The notes below the pieces were generated by a model, which saw nothing but the letters and a program-made list of their open reading frames with translations, ran no database searches and was not told where the DNA came from. A DNA stretch of 64,000 nucleotides from Prescottella equi (GTDB lineage Bacteria > Actinomycetota > Actinomycetes > Mycobacteriales > Mycobacteriaceae): positions 1,054,001-1,118,000 of the forward strand of contig NZ_LWTX01000001.1 in NCBI RefSeq assembly GCF_002094305.1, in the 5' to 3' direction. Each line of letters begins with the position of its first letter. Positions within the stretch are counted from its first letter, which is position 1. The translations under genes and the position numbers were made by a program. Below, one piece after another: positions 33,490 to 42,426 of this stretch.

Positions 33490-33926
33490 ATGTGCTCCCC
33501 GCATTCCACGGTGAAGGAGATCGTGACGGTGGAGGCGCGGCCGTCGCCGTTGCCGTGGTGTCGATGGAGTGCGAGATCGTCGGTGAGGGTGCGCAGGACG
33601 TGCCAACCGAACGTCTGCTCGTACTCTCCGTCCACTGCGGGACGGGAGGTCGGGACACAGGCGGCGAATCGGAAGGTGTCGGCCCGCACCCGGAACGTGC
33701 ACACGATGTCACTGTCGGGTAGCGCGATCCGGAACAGAGTGCTGCAGGCCTCGTCGACGGCGAGCCTCAGATCGGCCAACTGGTCGAGGGTCATGTCGCA
33801 CCGTTCGGCCAGCGATGCCGTGACACCCCGGATCGGGGCCAGCTGGATCGGCTCGGCCGGCGTGCGCAGCTCGATGACAGGCGCCGGCTCCTGGCTTCTG
33901 CTCGTGGAGAGGCACGCTTCGCTCAT
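33486..33926 (-). CDS. RsbW/UsfX-like anti-sigma F factor kinase
   Basis: A 146-residue HATPase_c-type protein. LADLRLAVDEACSTLFRIAL near residue 50 is the N-box (E/D ... N replaced by a weak position) and FGWHVLRTLTDDLALHR near 106 is the G2-like region. It would bind and silence SigF and phosphorylate the STAS antagonist. It starts in the stop of the GT9 gene (ATGA at 33923-33926) and stops in the start of sigF, so all three are translationally linked. Confidence 0.88.
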   Translation of the reverse strand: MSEACLSTSRSQEPAPVIELRTPAEPIQLAPIRGVTASLAERCDMTLDQLADLRLAVDEACSTLFRIALPDSDIVCTFRVRADTFRFAACVPTSRPAVDGEYEQTFGWHVLRTLTDDLALHRHHGNGDGRASTVTISFTVECGEHM

Positions 33927-35047
33927 GACTCCTCGTTTCGAAACTGGGCCTGACAGGTGGGTCCGGTCGGTGGCTTCGATCGGAGGATTCCCGTCGTGCC
34001 CTGTTTCCAAACTCGCGGATACTCGCGTTCCAGGGAAGGGTTGCGGAGTAGTTTCTCCACTGCACCACCTACATCTCGCGGGTCGATCGCGTCCAGACAC
34101 GGATGCGCCGCCAGGTCGCACCGTCGTGCGCGCGAGCCCCGGCACGGGGCGTGCTGGTCGCCGAGCACGATGCTGCGGATTCCGTAGGGCCCCCACCTTT
34201 CGACCGGAACGATCGGAGCGAACAACGACACCACCGGAGTACCGACGGCCGCCGACAGATGGGCTGCCCCGGTGTTCGGCGCGACCGTCACGGCGGCGGA
34301 TCGCAGCACCGCTGCGAGTTCCGCGAACGTGGTCCGTCCCCCGAGATCGATCGCGGAACCGGCGACGGCTCGCGTCAGCGCGGACTCGTCCGGTCCGCCC
34401 GTGACCACGACGCGATGCCCGCGGAGGGCGAGTGACCGGACCGTTCGTGCCCACCAACCGGCGGACGCGGTCCGGGCCGCCGCCGAGGCGCCTGGATGCA
34501 CGACGACGTACGGCTCCGACCCGACGAACGGCGCGGGATCGGGCAGCTCGGCGCGCAGTCGCAGGCGGCCGTCGTCGCCGCGGGGCAGCTGGTATCCGGC
34601 GCGCCGGGCGAGGTCCAGCGCCCGCTCGGCCTCCGGTACATCGGCATCGAGACGATGGCGGACGTCGAGCAGAGCCCCCGGGTAGTCGTCGGAGATGGCC
34701 GCGATCCACGGCACTCCCGCCATCCGGAGCAGCACGGCAGTCGGGAGTGGGGATTGGTGGAACGAGGTGAGGATCAAGGCGCGATCGAATCGGCGCCCCC
34801 GCAGCCGGTCGACGAGGTCGAGTACCGAGTCGGAGCCGGGCCACACCGGTTCCGGGTCGATCCACGGCGCCTCCCACACGAGAACCTCGTCGACATCGGG
34901 AAGCAGTGCCGCGGCGGCACTCCCGCGGGGACCCACGAGCAGCGTGACACGCCCGGATCCGGCCGCGACCGCGCGCACACACGGACCGGCGAGCAGCACG
35001 TCGCCCAGATTGTCCTGGCGCACGACGAGTGTGTGGAGGCCGGTCAC
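33923..35047 (-). CDS. glycosyltransferase family 9 (heptosyltransferase-like)
   Basis: A 374-residue GT-B enzyme. The N-terminus VVRQDNLGDVLLAGPCVRAV and the C-terminal VVHPGASAAARTASAGWWAR and APNTGAAHLSAAVGTPVVSL blocks are typical of ADP-heptose:glycan heptosyltransferases. GTG at 35047 overlaps the previous stop. Together with the GmhB-like domain next door it suggests heptose-containing glycan synthesis. The 3' end overlaps the rsbW-like start. Confidence 0.9.
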   Translation of the reverse strand: MTGLHTLVVRQDNLGDVLLAGPCVRAVAAGSGRVTLLVGPRGSAAAALLPDVDEVLVWEAPWIDPEPVWPGSDSVLDLVDRLRGRRFDRALILTSFHQSPLPTAVLLRMAGVPWIAAISDDYPGALLDVRHRLDADVPEAERALDLARRAGYQLPRGDDGRLRLRAELPDPAPFVGSEPYVVVHPGASAAARTASAGWWARTVRSLALRGHRVVVTGGPDESALTRAVAGSAIDLGGRTTFAELAAVLRSAAVTVAPNTGAAHLSAAVGTPVVSLFAPIVPVERWGPYGIRSIVLGDQHAPCRGSRARRCDLAAHPCLDAIDPRDVGGAVEKLLRNPSLEREYPRVWKQGTTGILRSKPPTGPTCQAQFRNEES

Positions 35048-36588
35048 GAGTCGGCGGTCCTGCCCCGGCCCAGTCCTGCGAGTGCGACGGCCGTCGCGAG
35101 GTCGGGGGCCAGCCTGCCGTGACTGTGGGCCCGGTGCACTTCGGCGGGCAGCGTGCGTGCCGTGGGTACGAGGATCCCCACTGCTCCTGCGGTGCGAGCG
35201 GCTTCGACGTCCGCTTCCGTGTCCCCGATGACGAGACAGCGCTCCACCGGCACGCCCAGGTCCGCAGCGGCTCGGAATATCAAGCCCGGCATCGGTTTGC
35301 GGCACGCGCAGCCGGCCCGTCCCGAGTGGACGCAGATCTGCCAGGTGTCGAACGGGCCGAGCCGTCGTTCCACTTCGTCGTTGACTTCCCGAAGCTCGCC
35401 GGCGGTGATCCGTCCGTGCGCGACCCCGGACTGGTTCGAGACGACGCCGACGAGCACCCCAGTGGCCCGCAGCCGCGACAGCACCTCGGCGGCGCCCGGC
35501 ACCGGCTCGACCTTGCGGAAGTCGGACAGGTACGGAACGTCGTGGATGATCGTGTCGTCGCGGTCGAAGAGGACCGCGAGGACGGGCGACCGAATCGCTG
35601 TTCCGGCCCTCGACACGGCGATCTCCCCGCGGATCCGGTGGGCTACCGCCGCCGGCGGGACGAGGATGCTGCTGACCGACATCTCGAGCACTTCTCGGGC
35701 GGTGCGGGGCCCCGGAGCCACCCGCGCGAGCGCGAACCGGACGGTGGAGGCGAGCCACGCCGCGGAGGCAGTGGCAGCGACTCGGCGCCGTCCCGAGACC
35801 GCCGCGGCCGCGGCCAGACCCGCACAGAACGTGGTGAACATGTGCCGCCCGAGTCGGCCCCCGCTCTCGCCCGCGGTGCGACGCCAGTCCGGCCCGTGCC
35901 TGCGACGCATGAGGGCGTTGTCGGCGTTACCGGCCTGGGCGCGGAGACTGGCGAGAGCGCGAGCGCGGCCGATCGGATGGGTGGTGACGCGCGATCCGGT
36001 GTGGAGGGTGAATCCCGCCGACATCAGGCGCAGTGAGAGGTCCGCGTCCTCCCGATACGCGTGCGGGAACCGCTCGTCGAACCCTCCGACCGCCATCAGG
36101 GCCGACCGGCGGACAGCCGCGTCCGCGGTGATGAACTGCGCATTGCGCAGCGCCAGCGTGCGCCGCTCGTCGTCGGTGGGGCGCCGTCCGATCGGCGCGG
36201 GGACCTCTATCCGGGCGTAGGACGCGGCAGCCTCCGGTCCCAGGCCGGCGAGGTCCTCGGCGAGCCGCCGCGCCCAGTCACGAGAGACGACGACGTCGTC
36301 GTCCAGGAAGGCGACCCACGGGTCGTGGGAGGCGAGCCAGCCACGATTGCGTGCGGCCGCCGGACCGTGGCCCCCGGAGGAGAGCCATCGCACCGGGGGC
36401 TCACCGCTGTCGACACTCCCGGCCCCGCCGGAGACCTGCGAGCCCGTCCGGTCGGGCAGGTCCACGACCACGATGATCTCGGATGGCTGCGGACCGTCGG
36501 TGCCCGCCAGCGCTCGCAGCAGAACGTCGAGGCTCGGCCGCAGCACCGTCGGAATCACGACGGTGTAGCGCAACTCGCGCGCGGTCAC
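35044..36588 (-). CDS. GT2 glycosyltransferase fused to a GmhB-type HAD phosphatase
   Basis: A 514-residue fusion. Residues 1-240 are a GT2 domain (YTVVIPTVLRPS, with nucleotide-binding LDDD near residues 95-98 and FITADAAVRRSALMAVGGFD). Residues 330-514 are a HAD phosphatase: DRDDTI (342-347), SNQSGVAHG near 384, and the GmhB zinc loop CVHSGRAGCACRKP with C419, C427 and C429. GmhB removes a phosphate from heptose 1,7-bisphosphate. The linker holds two hydrophobic stretches, so it may be membrane-associated. GTG at 36588 overlaps the carbamoyltransferase stop. Confidence 0.88.
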   Translation of the reverse strand: MTARELRYTVVIPTVLRPSLDVLLRALAGTDGPQPSEIIVVVDLPDRTGSQVSGGAGSVDSGEPPVRWLSSGGHGPAAARNRGWLASHDPWVAFLDDDVVVSRDWARRLAEDLAGLGPEAAASYARIEVPAPIGRRPTDDERRTLALRNAQFITADAAVRRSALMAVGGFDERFPHAYREDADLSLRLMSAGFTLHTGSRVTTHPIGRARALASLRAQAGNADNALMRRRHGPDWRRTAGESGGRLGRHMFTTFCAGLAAAAAVSGRRRVAATASAAWLASTVRFALARVAPGPRTAREVLEMSVSSILVPPAAVAHRIRGEIAVSRAGTAIRSPVLAVLFDRDDTIIHDVPYLSDFRKVEPVPGAAEVLSRLRATGVLVGVVSNQSGVAHGRITAGELREVNDEVERRLGPFDTWQICVHSGRAGCACRKPMPGLIFRAAADLGVPVERCLVIGDTEADVEAARTAGAVGILVPTARTLPAEVHRAHSHGRLAPDLATAVALAGLGRGRTADS

Positions 36589-38213
36589 CTCGGCCTCCGA
36601 ACCGCGAAGGGACCCATCGCAAGCAGGTCGATCGGAGCGGAGCCGAAGCACTCCAGCGCGTCCCGGGGCGAATCGACCATCGGCCGGCCCGCGGTGTTGA
36701 AACTGGTGTTGACCACCACGGGGACTCCGGTTCGGCGCTCGAACGCCGCCAGCATCCGGTGCAGCAGCGGTTCGGTGACGGGATCGACGGTCTGGATGCG
36801 GGCCGTACCATCGACGTGGGTGACCGCCGACAGTCGATCCCGCCATTCCGGCGCGACGTCGTGGACGAACAACATGTACGGGCTGGGAACGGGGCCGCGG
36901 CCGAAGATGTCGGACGCGCGGTCCACGGCGACCATCGGGGCGACCGGCCGGAACTGCTCACGGCCCTTCACCGCATTGAGCCGCTCGATGTTCGCGGCCG
37001 GGGAGGGGTGCGCCAGTAGCGAGCGGTGGCCCAGCGCGCGCGGCCCGAATTCGCTTCGGCCCTGGAACCATCCGACCACCTGGTTCCGTGCGATCGCCTC
37101 GGCGACGGCATCTGCGATGTCCGTCGGGCGCTCGTAGGGCACGGCCGCGGCCACGAGAATGTCCTCGAGTTCCGTGTCGGTCCACGCCCGTCCGAGGTCG
37201 TACCCGGCGGGATGGGCCGGAGTATCGCCGAGTTCCGCGGCGGCCAGTAGTGCGCCGCCCAGTGCGGTCCCCGCGTCACCTGACGCCGGTTGGACCCACA
37301 CGTCGTCGAAAGGTCCTTCCGCGTGCAACCGAGTGTTGGCGACGCAGTTCAACGCCACACCCCCGGCGAGCGCGAGATGGGGATTCCCGGTTCGGTCGTA
37401 CAGCCAGTGAGCCAGCGCGAGCAGGACGTCTTCGAGGCGACGCTGCACACTGCACGCGAGATCTGCTTGCGCGGAGGTCCAGCCGTCCCCGGCATGTCGC
37501 CGGGGCGCCAGCGCGTCCCATTCGATCGGCTCGATCCGAAAGCTGCCGCTGTCGGTGGTGGTGACGAGGCGTTGCAGTTCCGGCAGGAAGCGCGGGGTCC
37601 CGTAGGCGCCTAGGGCCATGACCTTGTATTCGTCGCTCGACCGCGCGAACCCCAGGTGCTCGGTCAGATCCTCGTACATCAGCCCCAGAGAGTGCGGAAG
37701 GCTCTGGGAGGCAAGCTGTGTCAGTTTTCCGCCCCGGAACTCGCCCGCCAGATACGACGAGGACTCGCCGCGCCCGTCCGCGACCAGAACCGCGCAATCC
37801 TGATGCGGCGAGGCGAGCGCAGCCGACGCGGCGTGGGTCAGGTGGTGGGGAACGAAGCGGACGATCGAGGGATCGACGTCGGGAAGGACCGTCCTGAGGA
37901 ACCGTGGGAAACGCTCGGCGTACATCGTGCGTAGGAACTCCCAGTCCTGTTCGGTGCCGGGAAGCTCCGGATCCACCAGAGCGGGATCGTACGAGTACGT
38001 GACGGCGTCGAGGTCCTGCGCGGTGAGTCCGGCTTCGGCCAGGCACCATCGAATGGACTGCTCGGGAATTTCCCACGTGGAGAAGGCGTACGGCCGCTTG
38101 CCGTGCTTTCGCCTGCTGAATCTCTCTTCCTCCGCGGCGGCGATTACCCGGCCGTCGTCGACGACGGCGGCGGCGGGATCGTGGAACACCGCGTTGACAC
38201 CGAGAATCTTCAC
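36585..38213 (-). CDS. carbamoyltransferase (NodU/CmcH/TobZ family)
   Basis: A 542-residue protein with the N-terminal Kae1-like domain (ILGVNAVFHDPAAAVVDDGR, PHHLTHAASAALASPHQDCA) and the C-terminal TobZ YrdC-like part (GWFQGRSEFGPRALGHRSLL, VNTSFNTAGRP). These enzymes transfer a carbamoyl group from carbamoyl phosphate (via carbamoyl adenylate) to a hydroxyl of a sugar or antibiotic. It overlaps both neighbours by 4 bp, placing it in the glycan operon; the acceptor is probably a sugar residue. Confidence 0.92.
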   Translation of the reverse strand: MKILGVNAVFHDPAAAVVDDGRVIAAAEEERFSRRKHGKRPYAFSTWEIPEQSIRWCLAEAGLTAQDLDAVTYSYDPALVDPELPGTEQDWEFLRTMYAERFPRFLRTVLPDVDPSIVRFVPHHLTHAASAALASPHQDCAVLVADGRGESSSYLAGEFRGGKLTQLASQSLPHSLGLMYEDLTEHLGFARSSDEYKVMALGAYGTPRFLPELQRLVTTTDSGSFRIEPIEWDALAPRRHAGDGWTSAQADLACSVQRRLEDVLLALAHWLYDRTGNPHLALAGGVALNCVANTRLHAEGPFDDVWVQPASGDAGTALGGALLAAAELGDTPAHPAGYDLGRAWTDTELEDILVAAAVPYERPTDIADAVAEAIARNQVVGWFQGRSEFGPRALGHRSLLAHPSPAANIERLNAVKGREQFRPVAPMVAVDRASDIFGRGPVPSPYMLFVHDVAPEWRDRLSAVTHVDGTARIQTVDPVTEPLLHRMLAAFERRTGVPVVVNTSFNTAGRPMVDSPRDALECFGSAPIDLLAMGPFAVRRPR

Positions 38214-39217
38214 AGTGAACCCCCTCGGGTGCTCGCCGGAGCGCCGGCGACCGACTGTGCCCGGGCCGTGCGGGCGAACCAGTCCACGGTGCGGCGCATG
38301 CCCTCCTCCAGCGTCACCCGCGGGCGCCAACCGAGAAGGCTGCGGGCACGTTCGACGTCGGGGCACCGTCGCCGGGGGTCGTCCGGGGCCGAGGGCAGGA
38401 AGCGGACACCAGCGTCCGAGTGCGCGATCCGGTTGATGACTGCGGCGACGTCCAGCACCGACATCTCGTGATCGGTGCCGATGTTGACCGGACCGGGATG
38501 CCGACTGTCCGACATGGCCAGAATGCCCGCCACGGTGTCGTCCACGTAGCACAGCGATCGCGTCTGACGTCCGTTCCCGGCGACCGGTAGAGGGCGGCGG
38601 TCGAGGGCCGCGCACACGAAGGCCGGCACCATGCGCCCGTCGTCGGCCCGCATGCCGGGACCGTAGCTGTTGAAGATGCGCACGATCGCGGTGTCGGTGC
38701 CGTACTGGCGGCGGAACGCGGACGCCAGGGCTTCGCCGAACCGTTTGGCCTCGTCGTACATGCTGCGCGGACCCACCGGGTCGACATTGCCGCGATACGA
38801 CTCCGCCTGCGGGTGCACCTGCGGATCGCCGTACACCTCGCTCGTCGACGCCAGCACGAAGCGAGCGCCGGAAGCCTCGGCACGTTCGAGCATCTCGAGG
38901 GTTCCGAGACCACCGGTGGCGAGGGTGCCGACCGGGTCGTCCTGGTAGTCGCGCGGCGATGCGGGACAGGCGAGGTGGATCAGGAGGTCGATCCGGCGGG
39001 GCAGCGGCGGAGGATCCGTCACGGAACCGTCGATCACCGTCACGCGGTCGAGCGCTTCCAGGGTCGATCGCGCCCACGGGGCCGACGTCGAGAAGTCGTC
39101 GAGACAGACCACCGACTCGCCCCGTCTGGACAGGCGCGTGCAGAGATGGAGACCGAGGAAGCCGGCTCCGCCGGTGACCAGCACCCGGCGACGGCGCGGA
39201 CCACCGGGCGCGTTCAT
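38210..39217 (-). CDS. NAD-dependent epimerase/dehydratase, UDP-xylose synthase-like
   Basis: A 335-residue extended SDR. TGGAGFLGLHLCTRL near residue 14 binds NAD; HLACPASPRDYQDDPVGTLA near 80 is the characteristic UXS signature; SYGPGMR and the catalytic YDEAK (in SMYDEAKRFGEA, near 150) follow. It probably converts a UDP-glucuronate or similar nucleotide sugar. It overlaps both neighbours by 4 bp. Confidence 0.88.
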   Translation of the reverse strand: MNAPGGPRRRRVLVTGGAGFLGLHLCTRLSRRGESVVCLDDFSTSAPWARSTLEALDRVTVIDGSVTDPPPLPRRIDLLIHLACPASPRDYQDDPVGTLATGGLGTLEMLERAEASGARFVLASTSEVYGDPQVHPQAESYRGNVDPVGPRSMYDEAKRFGEALASAFRRQYGTDTAIVRIFNSYGPGMRADDGRMVPAFVCAALDRRPLPVAGNGRQTRSLCYVDDTVAGILAMSDSRHPGPVNIGTDHEMSVLDVAAVINRIAHSDAGVRFLPSAPDDPRRRCPDVERARSLLGWRPRVTLEEGMRRTVDWFARTARAQSVAGAPASTRGGSL

Positions 39218-40431
39218 CGGCCCACCCCGCCGGCCGCGCGGGGAACCGCCTGGCGGAGCACGGACTCGTACACGCGCTCGGTTTCGCCCGCCACCCGGCT
39301 CCACGCGAAGCGCTGCACCGCCCGGTCCCGCCCGGCGTGTCCCAACTGCTCGCACTGCACGGGCTGTGTGAGCAGCCGATGCAGGGCGCGGCCCAGGGCG
39401 TCGGCGTTCCGGGGCGGAACGTGCACCCCGGTCACCCCGTCGACGACGGAGTCGGTGAGTCCCCCGACGGCACTGGCGACCACCGGCTTACCGCACGCCA
39501 TCGCCTCGAGCGGGACGATCCCGAACGGTTCGTACCACGGCGAACAGACCACCACGTCCGTCGAGCGCAGCAGCTCCGGCATCCGGGCGCGGGGAATCTG
39601 GCCGGGCATCGTCAGGCGATCCCGTACGCCCAGTTCGTCGGCGAGATGCAGCAGCCGCGATCCCTCTGCGTCCTCGTCCACCGATCCCGCCACCGGCCCG
39701 CCGGCGATCACCAGCTCGGCGCCCGGCAGCGCGACCAGCGCGCGTATGGCGACATCGAATCCCTTGCGCTGCACCAGGCGTCCCACCGTGACGACGCGAA
39801 ACCGGTCGCCCCGTGGGGCCCGGGGCCCGTCCGGGCGGAACTCGTCCGTGTCGACCCCGCACGGGACCACGGTGATGTGTGAGCGGGGGATGCCCATCCG
39901 GACGAGTTCGAACACCTCGTCGGAGCACGTCGCCGCGACGGCGTCGGCACTCTGGCCGATCTTGCACTCCAACGGGATCCGCTCCGGCGGGCTCGTGTCC
40001 GCCGCGCCCTGGTAGCGCTTCTTCACGATGCCCAGCGCGTGGAACGTGTGCACGAGCGGTATCCCGCACGCCTGACTCGCGAGTCGGCCGGTGAGGCCGG
40101 ACATCCAGAAGTGTGAGTGCGCGACGTCGAACTGTGCCCGCGCGAAACGATCGCGAAGACCGAGGGCGAACTCCTGCATGTGGGGTAGCAGCTCGTCCTT
40201 CGAGATTCTCCGCGCAGGCCCGGCCGGCACGTGCACCACGTCGTAGCCGTCCTCGGAGCGGACCCGTTCCGGGACGGTGGCGTCGTCCCGGCGGGTGAAC
40301 ACCTCGACGTCGTGACCCCGCCGCACGAGCGCGGCGGACAACGCCGCGACATGGACATTCTGTCCTCCCGTGTCGACCCCGCCCATCGCGACGAGCGGGC
40401 TGGCGTGATCCGAGATCATCGCGATCTTCAT
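39214..40431 (-). CDS. glycosyltransferase family 4
   Basis: A 405-residue GT-B enzyme. The N-terminus MKIAMISDHASPLVAMGGVD contains the GGVDTGGQNVHV sugar-nucleotide loop, and the C-terminal domain has RLVQRKGFDVAIRALVALPG and SPWYEPFGIVPLEAMACGKP (EPFG...E motif). It resembles MshA-like and sucrose-synthase-like retaining transferases. It overlaps the epimerase start and lies 3 bp from the next gene. Confidence 0.9.
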   Translation of the reverse strand: MKIAMISDHASPLVAMGGVDTGGQNVHVAALSAALVRRGHDVEVFTRRDDATVPERVRSEDGYDVVHVPAGPARRISKDELLPHMQEFALGLRDRFARAQFDVAHSHFWMSGLTGRLASQACGIPLVHTFHALGIVKKRYQGAADTSPPERIPLECKIGQSADAVAATCSDEVFELVRMGIPRSHITVVPCGVDTDEFRPDGPRAPRGDRFRVVTVGRLVQRKGFDVAIRALVALPGAELVIAGGPVAGSVDEDAEGSRLLHLADELGVRDRLTMPGQIPRARMPELLRSTDVVVCSPWYEPFGIVPLEAMACGKPVVASAVGGLTDSVVDGVTGVHVPPRNADALGRALHRLLTQPVQCEQLGHAGRDRAVQRFAWSRVAGETERVYESVLRQAVPRAAGGVGR

Positions 40432-40434
40432 TCG

Positions 40435-41436
40435 CTACCTCCTGGCGCACAGTGGTCGGCGTGTTGTCTCGTCGATGACGACGTCCCAGTCGTGCAGGAA
40501 ACGTTCGAGTCCGAATTTCGAGAGCGCGAAAGCCCGCGCGCGGCGGCCCGTCTCGGCGGCATCCGCGGGATCCGTGACGAAGCGGTGCACTGCCGAGACC
40601 ATTCGGTCGGGATCGGTGGCGGCGACTCCGGCTTCGGGGGGTACCGAGACGGCCACCTCGGTGCTGGCGAGCGCGACCACAGGCATTCCCAGCATCATCG
40701 CCTCGATCAGCGACAATCCGAGGGACGTCCAGCGCGCGGTGTGCAGATACACGCGGCGTTCCCCGACCGCGTCGTGCAGCGCGTCGCGGCCGAGGTCCCC
40801 TCCGGCCGAGACCGAAGGAGGTATGTCGGCTCTGCGCGCCAGTTCGCCGGTTCGAATGCCGAACACGTCGACGGGGGCGGCGGACGCCAGTTTCGGTAGC
40901 AGGTCCGTGCCGACGGCCCGCCACCGCCGTACCGGGTCGTTGATCATCGTCGCGCTCCGGGCCAGCCGGCCGCTGTGCCGGGCGCCAGGGTCGACGACGC
41001 CGTGCTCGATCACGCGGGTGCGCGTGGACCCCGAGTCCCACATCGTGCGGTTGAAGTGGGTGACGTGGACGAGTGTCAGGTCGTCACGATCGGCCATCGG
41101 GTGCCGGGTGGTGGGGGCGTGCCCACCGGGGGTGTTGTGCTCCACGTAGACCAGAGGAACGTCGCGTCCGGGCAGGCGCTCCAGCCACCGGGCGGCCAGC
41201 GGTATCTCGCCCGGATTCTGCGCCACCACGAGGTCCACGTCCGCGTTCTCGAGGTCACGTGGGACGATCTCCTCCGCGTTCGGCGGCCAGTCGCGGCCCA
41301 TCCGTCCTCGTCCCCATGGACCGCGGCCGGGCAGCGTGGGTACGAGATACCGGTGTCCACCGCGGACGAACGCGTCGAGCCACGAGCCGTGCACGTGCCA
41401 CACGAGGATGTTGCGCGCGTCGCTCCGATCGCTCAT
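40435..41436 (-). CDS. glycosyltransferase, GT-B type
   Basis: A 333-residue protein with a GT4-like C-terminal domain (VYLHTARWTSLGLSLIEAMM and LGMPVVALASTEVAVSVPPE). The N-terminal half (ILVWHVHGSWLDAFVRGGHR) is shorter than usual for GT4. It is 3 bp from the downstream GT4 gene and likely co-transcribed. Acceptor unknown. A GTTT/CGGTAA box pair precedes it. Confidence 0.8.
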   Translation of the reverse strand: MSDRSDARNILVWHVHGSWLDAFVRGGHRYLVPTLPGRGPWGRGRMGRDWPPNAEEIVPRDLENADVDLVVAQNPGEIPLAARWLERLPGRDVPLVYVEHNTPGGHAPTTRHPMADRDDLTLVHVTHFNRTMWDSGSTRTRVIEHGVVDPGARHSGRLARSATMINDPVRRWRAVGTDLLPKLASAAPVDVFGIRTGELARRADIPPSVSAGGDLGRDALHDAVGERRVYLHTARWTSLGLSLIEAMMLGMPVVALASTEVAVSVPPEAGVAATDPDRMVSAVHRFVTDPADAAETGRRARAFALSKFGLERFLHDWDVVIDETTRRPLCARR

Positions 41437-41446
41437 GTGGGGAGGG

Positions 41447-41470
41447 TTACCGATCCAGCGAATTTCAAAC
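41447..41470 (-). promoter_or_regulatory. possible weak SigF-like promoter
   Basis: Reading leftward: GTTT, 14 bp, CGGTAA, 10 bp before the ATG at 41436. The spacer is one to two bases short and the -10 has a mismatch. It is the only gap (96 bp) in the glycan cluster large enough for a promoter. Confidence 0.3.
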
Positions 41471-41532
41471 TCTATGGATAGGTAATCGTGGAATCCCGCG
41501 TCGGAACCGAACCGAAGGTGTTGCGGAGCAGG

Positions 41533-42426
41533 TCAGCCCACGTAGCGGCGCGCCGCCGAGTGCACCTGGGCGTCCTCGAGGGCGAGTAGACCGGATTCGA
41601 CCCGACTCGGGACGACGACCCTGTTGCGGACCACCCAGCCCAGCGACCGCACTGCCTCGAGGACCGCGAGAGCGGTGTACCGGTCGGCCGGCGCCGAACG
41701 GACGATCTGCGTCGAGCGACGGAGCGCGGAGCGCACCGGACGGCGCAGCCACAGCGTCCACAACGTGTTCCGGATTCCCAGTTGGCGCCGACGCCGGGCG
41801 TCACGCGACGTCGAGGGCCGATGGTGGATGACGACGTCCTCGCGCCAGCACATCCACCACCCGGCAGCGGCGAGGTCGAGGGCGAGCAGCTCCTCCTCGC
41901 CGCCCAGCCACATCCGCGGCTCGAACCCGCCGACCTCGTGGAACGCGCGACGGCGGATCATCGTCAGCCCGGCCATGATGCCCAGAAGCGTCGGACCGGG
42001 CATCCAGTCCGGGCCCGGGACCGGCGAGTTGCGCAGCTCAGGGGTCAGGGGATCTTCCGTGAGCGTCGGTTCGACGAGGCAACGGCCGGTGACCGTCGCC
42101 AGGCCCGGGTACTCGTCGAGGACGTCGGCGGCGGTGGTGAGCGCACCCGGTTGCCACACCGTGTCGTCGTCGCAGAACGCCACGTAGGGCGTCGACACCT
42201 GCTCCACCGCGATGTTGCGGGCGGTCGCGCCGAGATTCCGCGGCAACCGCACGACGGTGACGTCGGGGAACTCCGCCTCGGCCATGGCTGCACTGCCGTC
42301 GCTCGAGCCGTTGTCGGCGAGAACGATCGGCGCCGCGTCGGGTAGCGAGGTCATCGCCCGCAGGGTGCGCCGTAGTTCGTCGCGGCGGTTGTAGGTGATG
42401 ACGACGACCGTGGCGCGTTCGCTCAC
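41533..42426 (-). CDS. GT2 family glycosyltransferase
   Basis: A 297-residue GT-A enzyme. TVVVITYNRRDELRRTLRAM near residue 6, FCDDDTVWQPGAL (DxD-like, near 91) and WLGGEEELLALDLAAAGWWM near 170 are the catalytic blocks. GTG at 42426 overlaps the stop of the upstream GT2 gene. It is a paralogue of that gene, with the same block order. Confidence 0.88.
   Translation of the reverse strand: MSERATVVVITYNRRDELRRTLRAMTSLPDAAPIVLADNGSSDGSAAMAEAEFPDVTVVRLPRNLGATARNIAVEQVSTPYVAFCDDDTVWQPGALTTAADVLDEYPGLATVTGRCLVEPTLTEDPLTPELRNSPVPGPDWMPGPTLLGIMAGLTMIRRRAFHEVGGFEPRMWLGGEEELLALDLAAAGWWMCWREDVVIHHRPSTSRDARRRRQLGIRNTLWTLWLRRPVRSALRRSTQIVRSAPADRYTALAVLEAVRSLGWVVRNRVVVPSRVESGLLALEDAQVHSAARRYVG

Noticed and set aside
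34103-37564. Long rightward frames opposite the glycan cluster
   Set aside because: Composition is arginine-rich with no motifs; the opposite-strand genes are certain.
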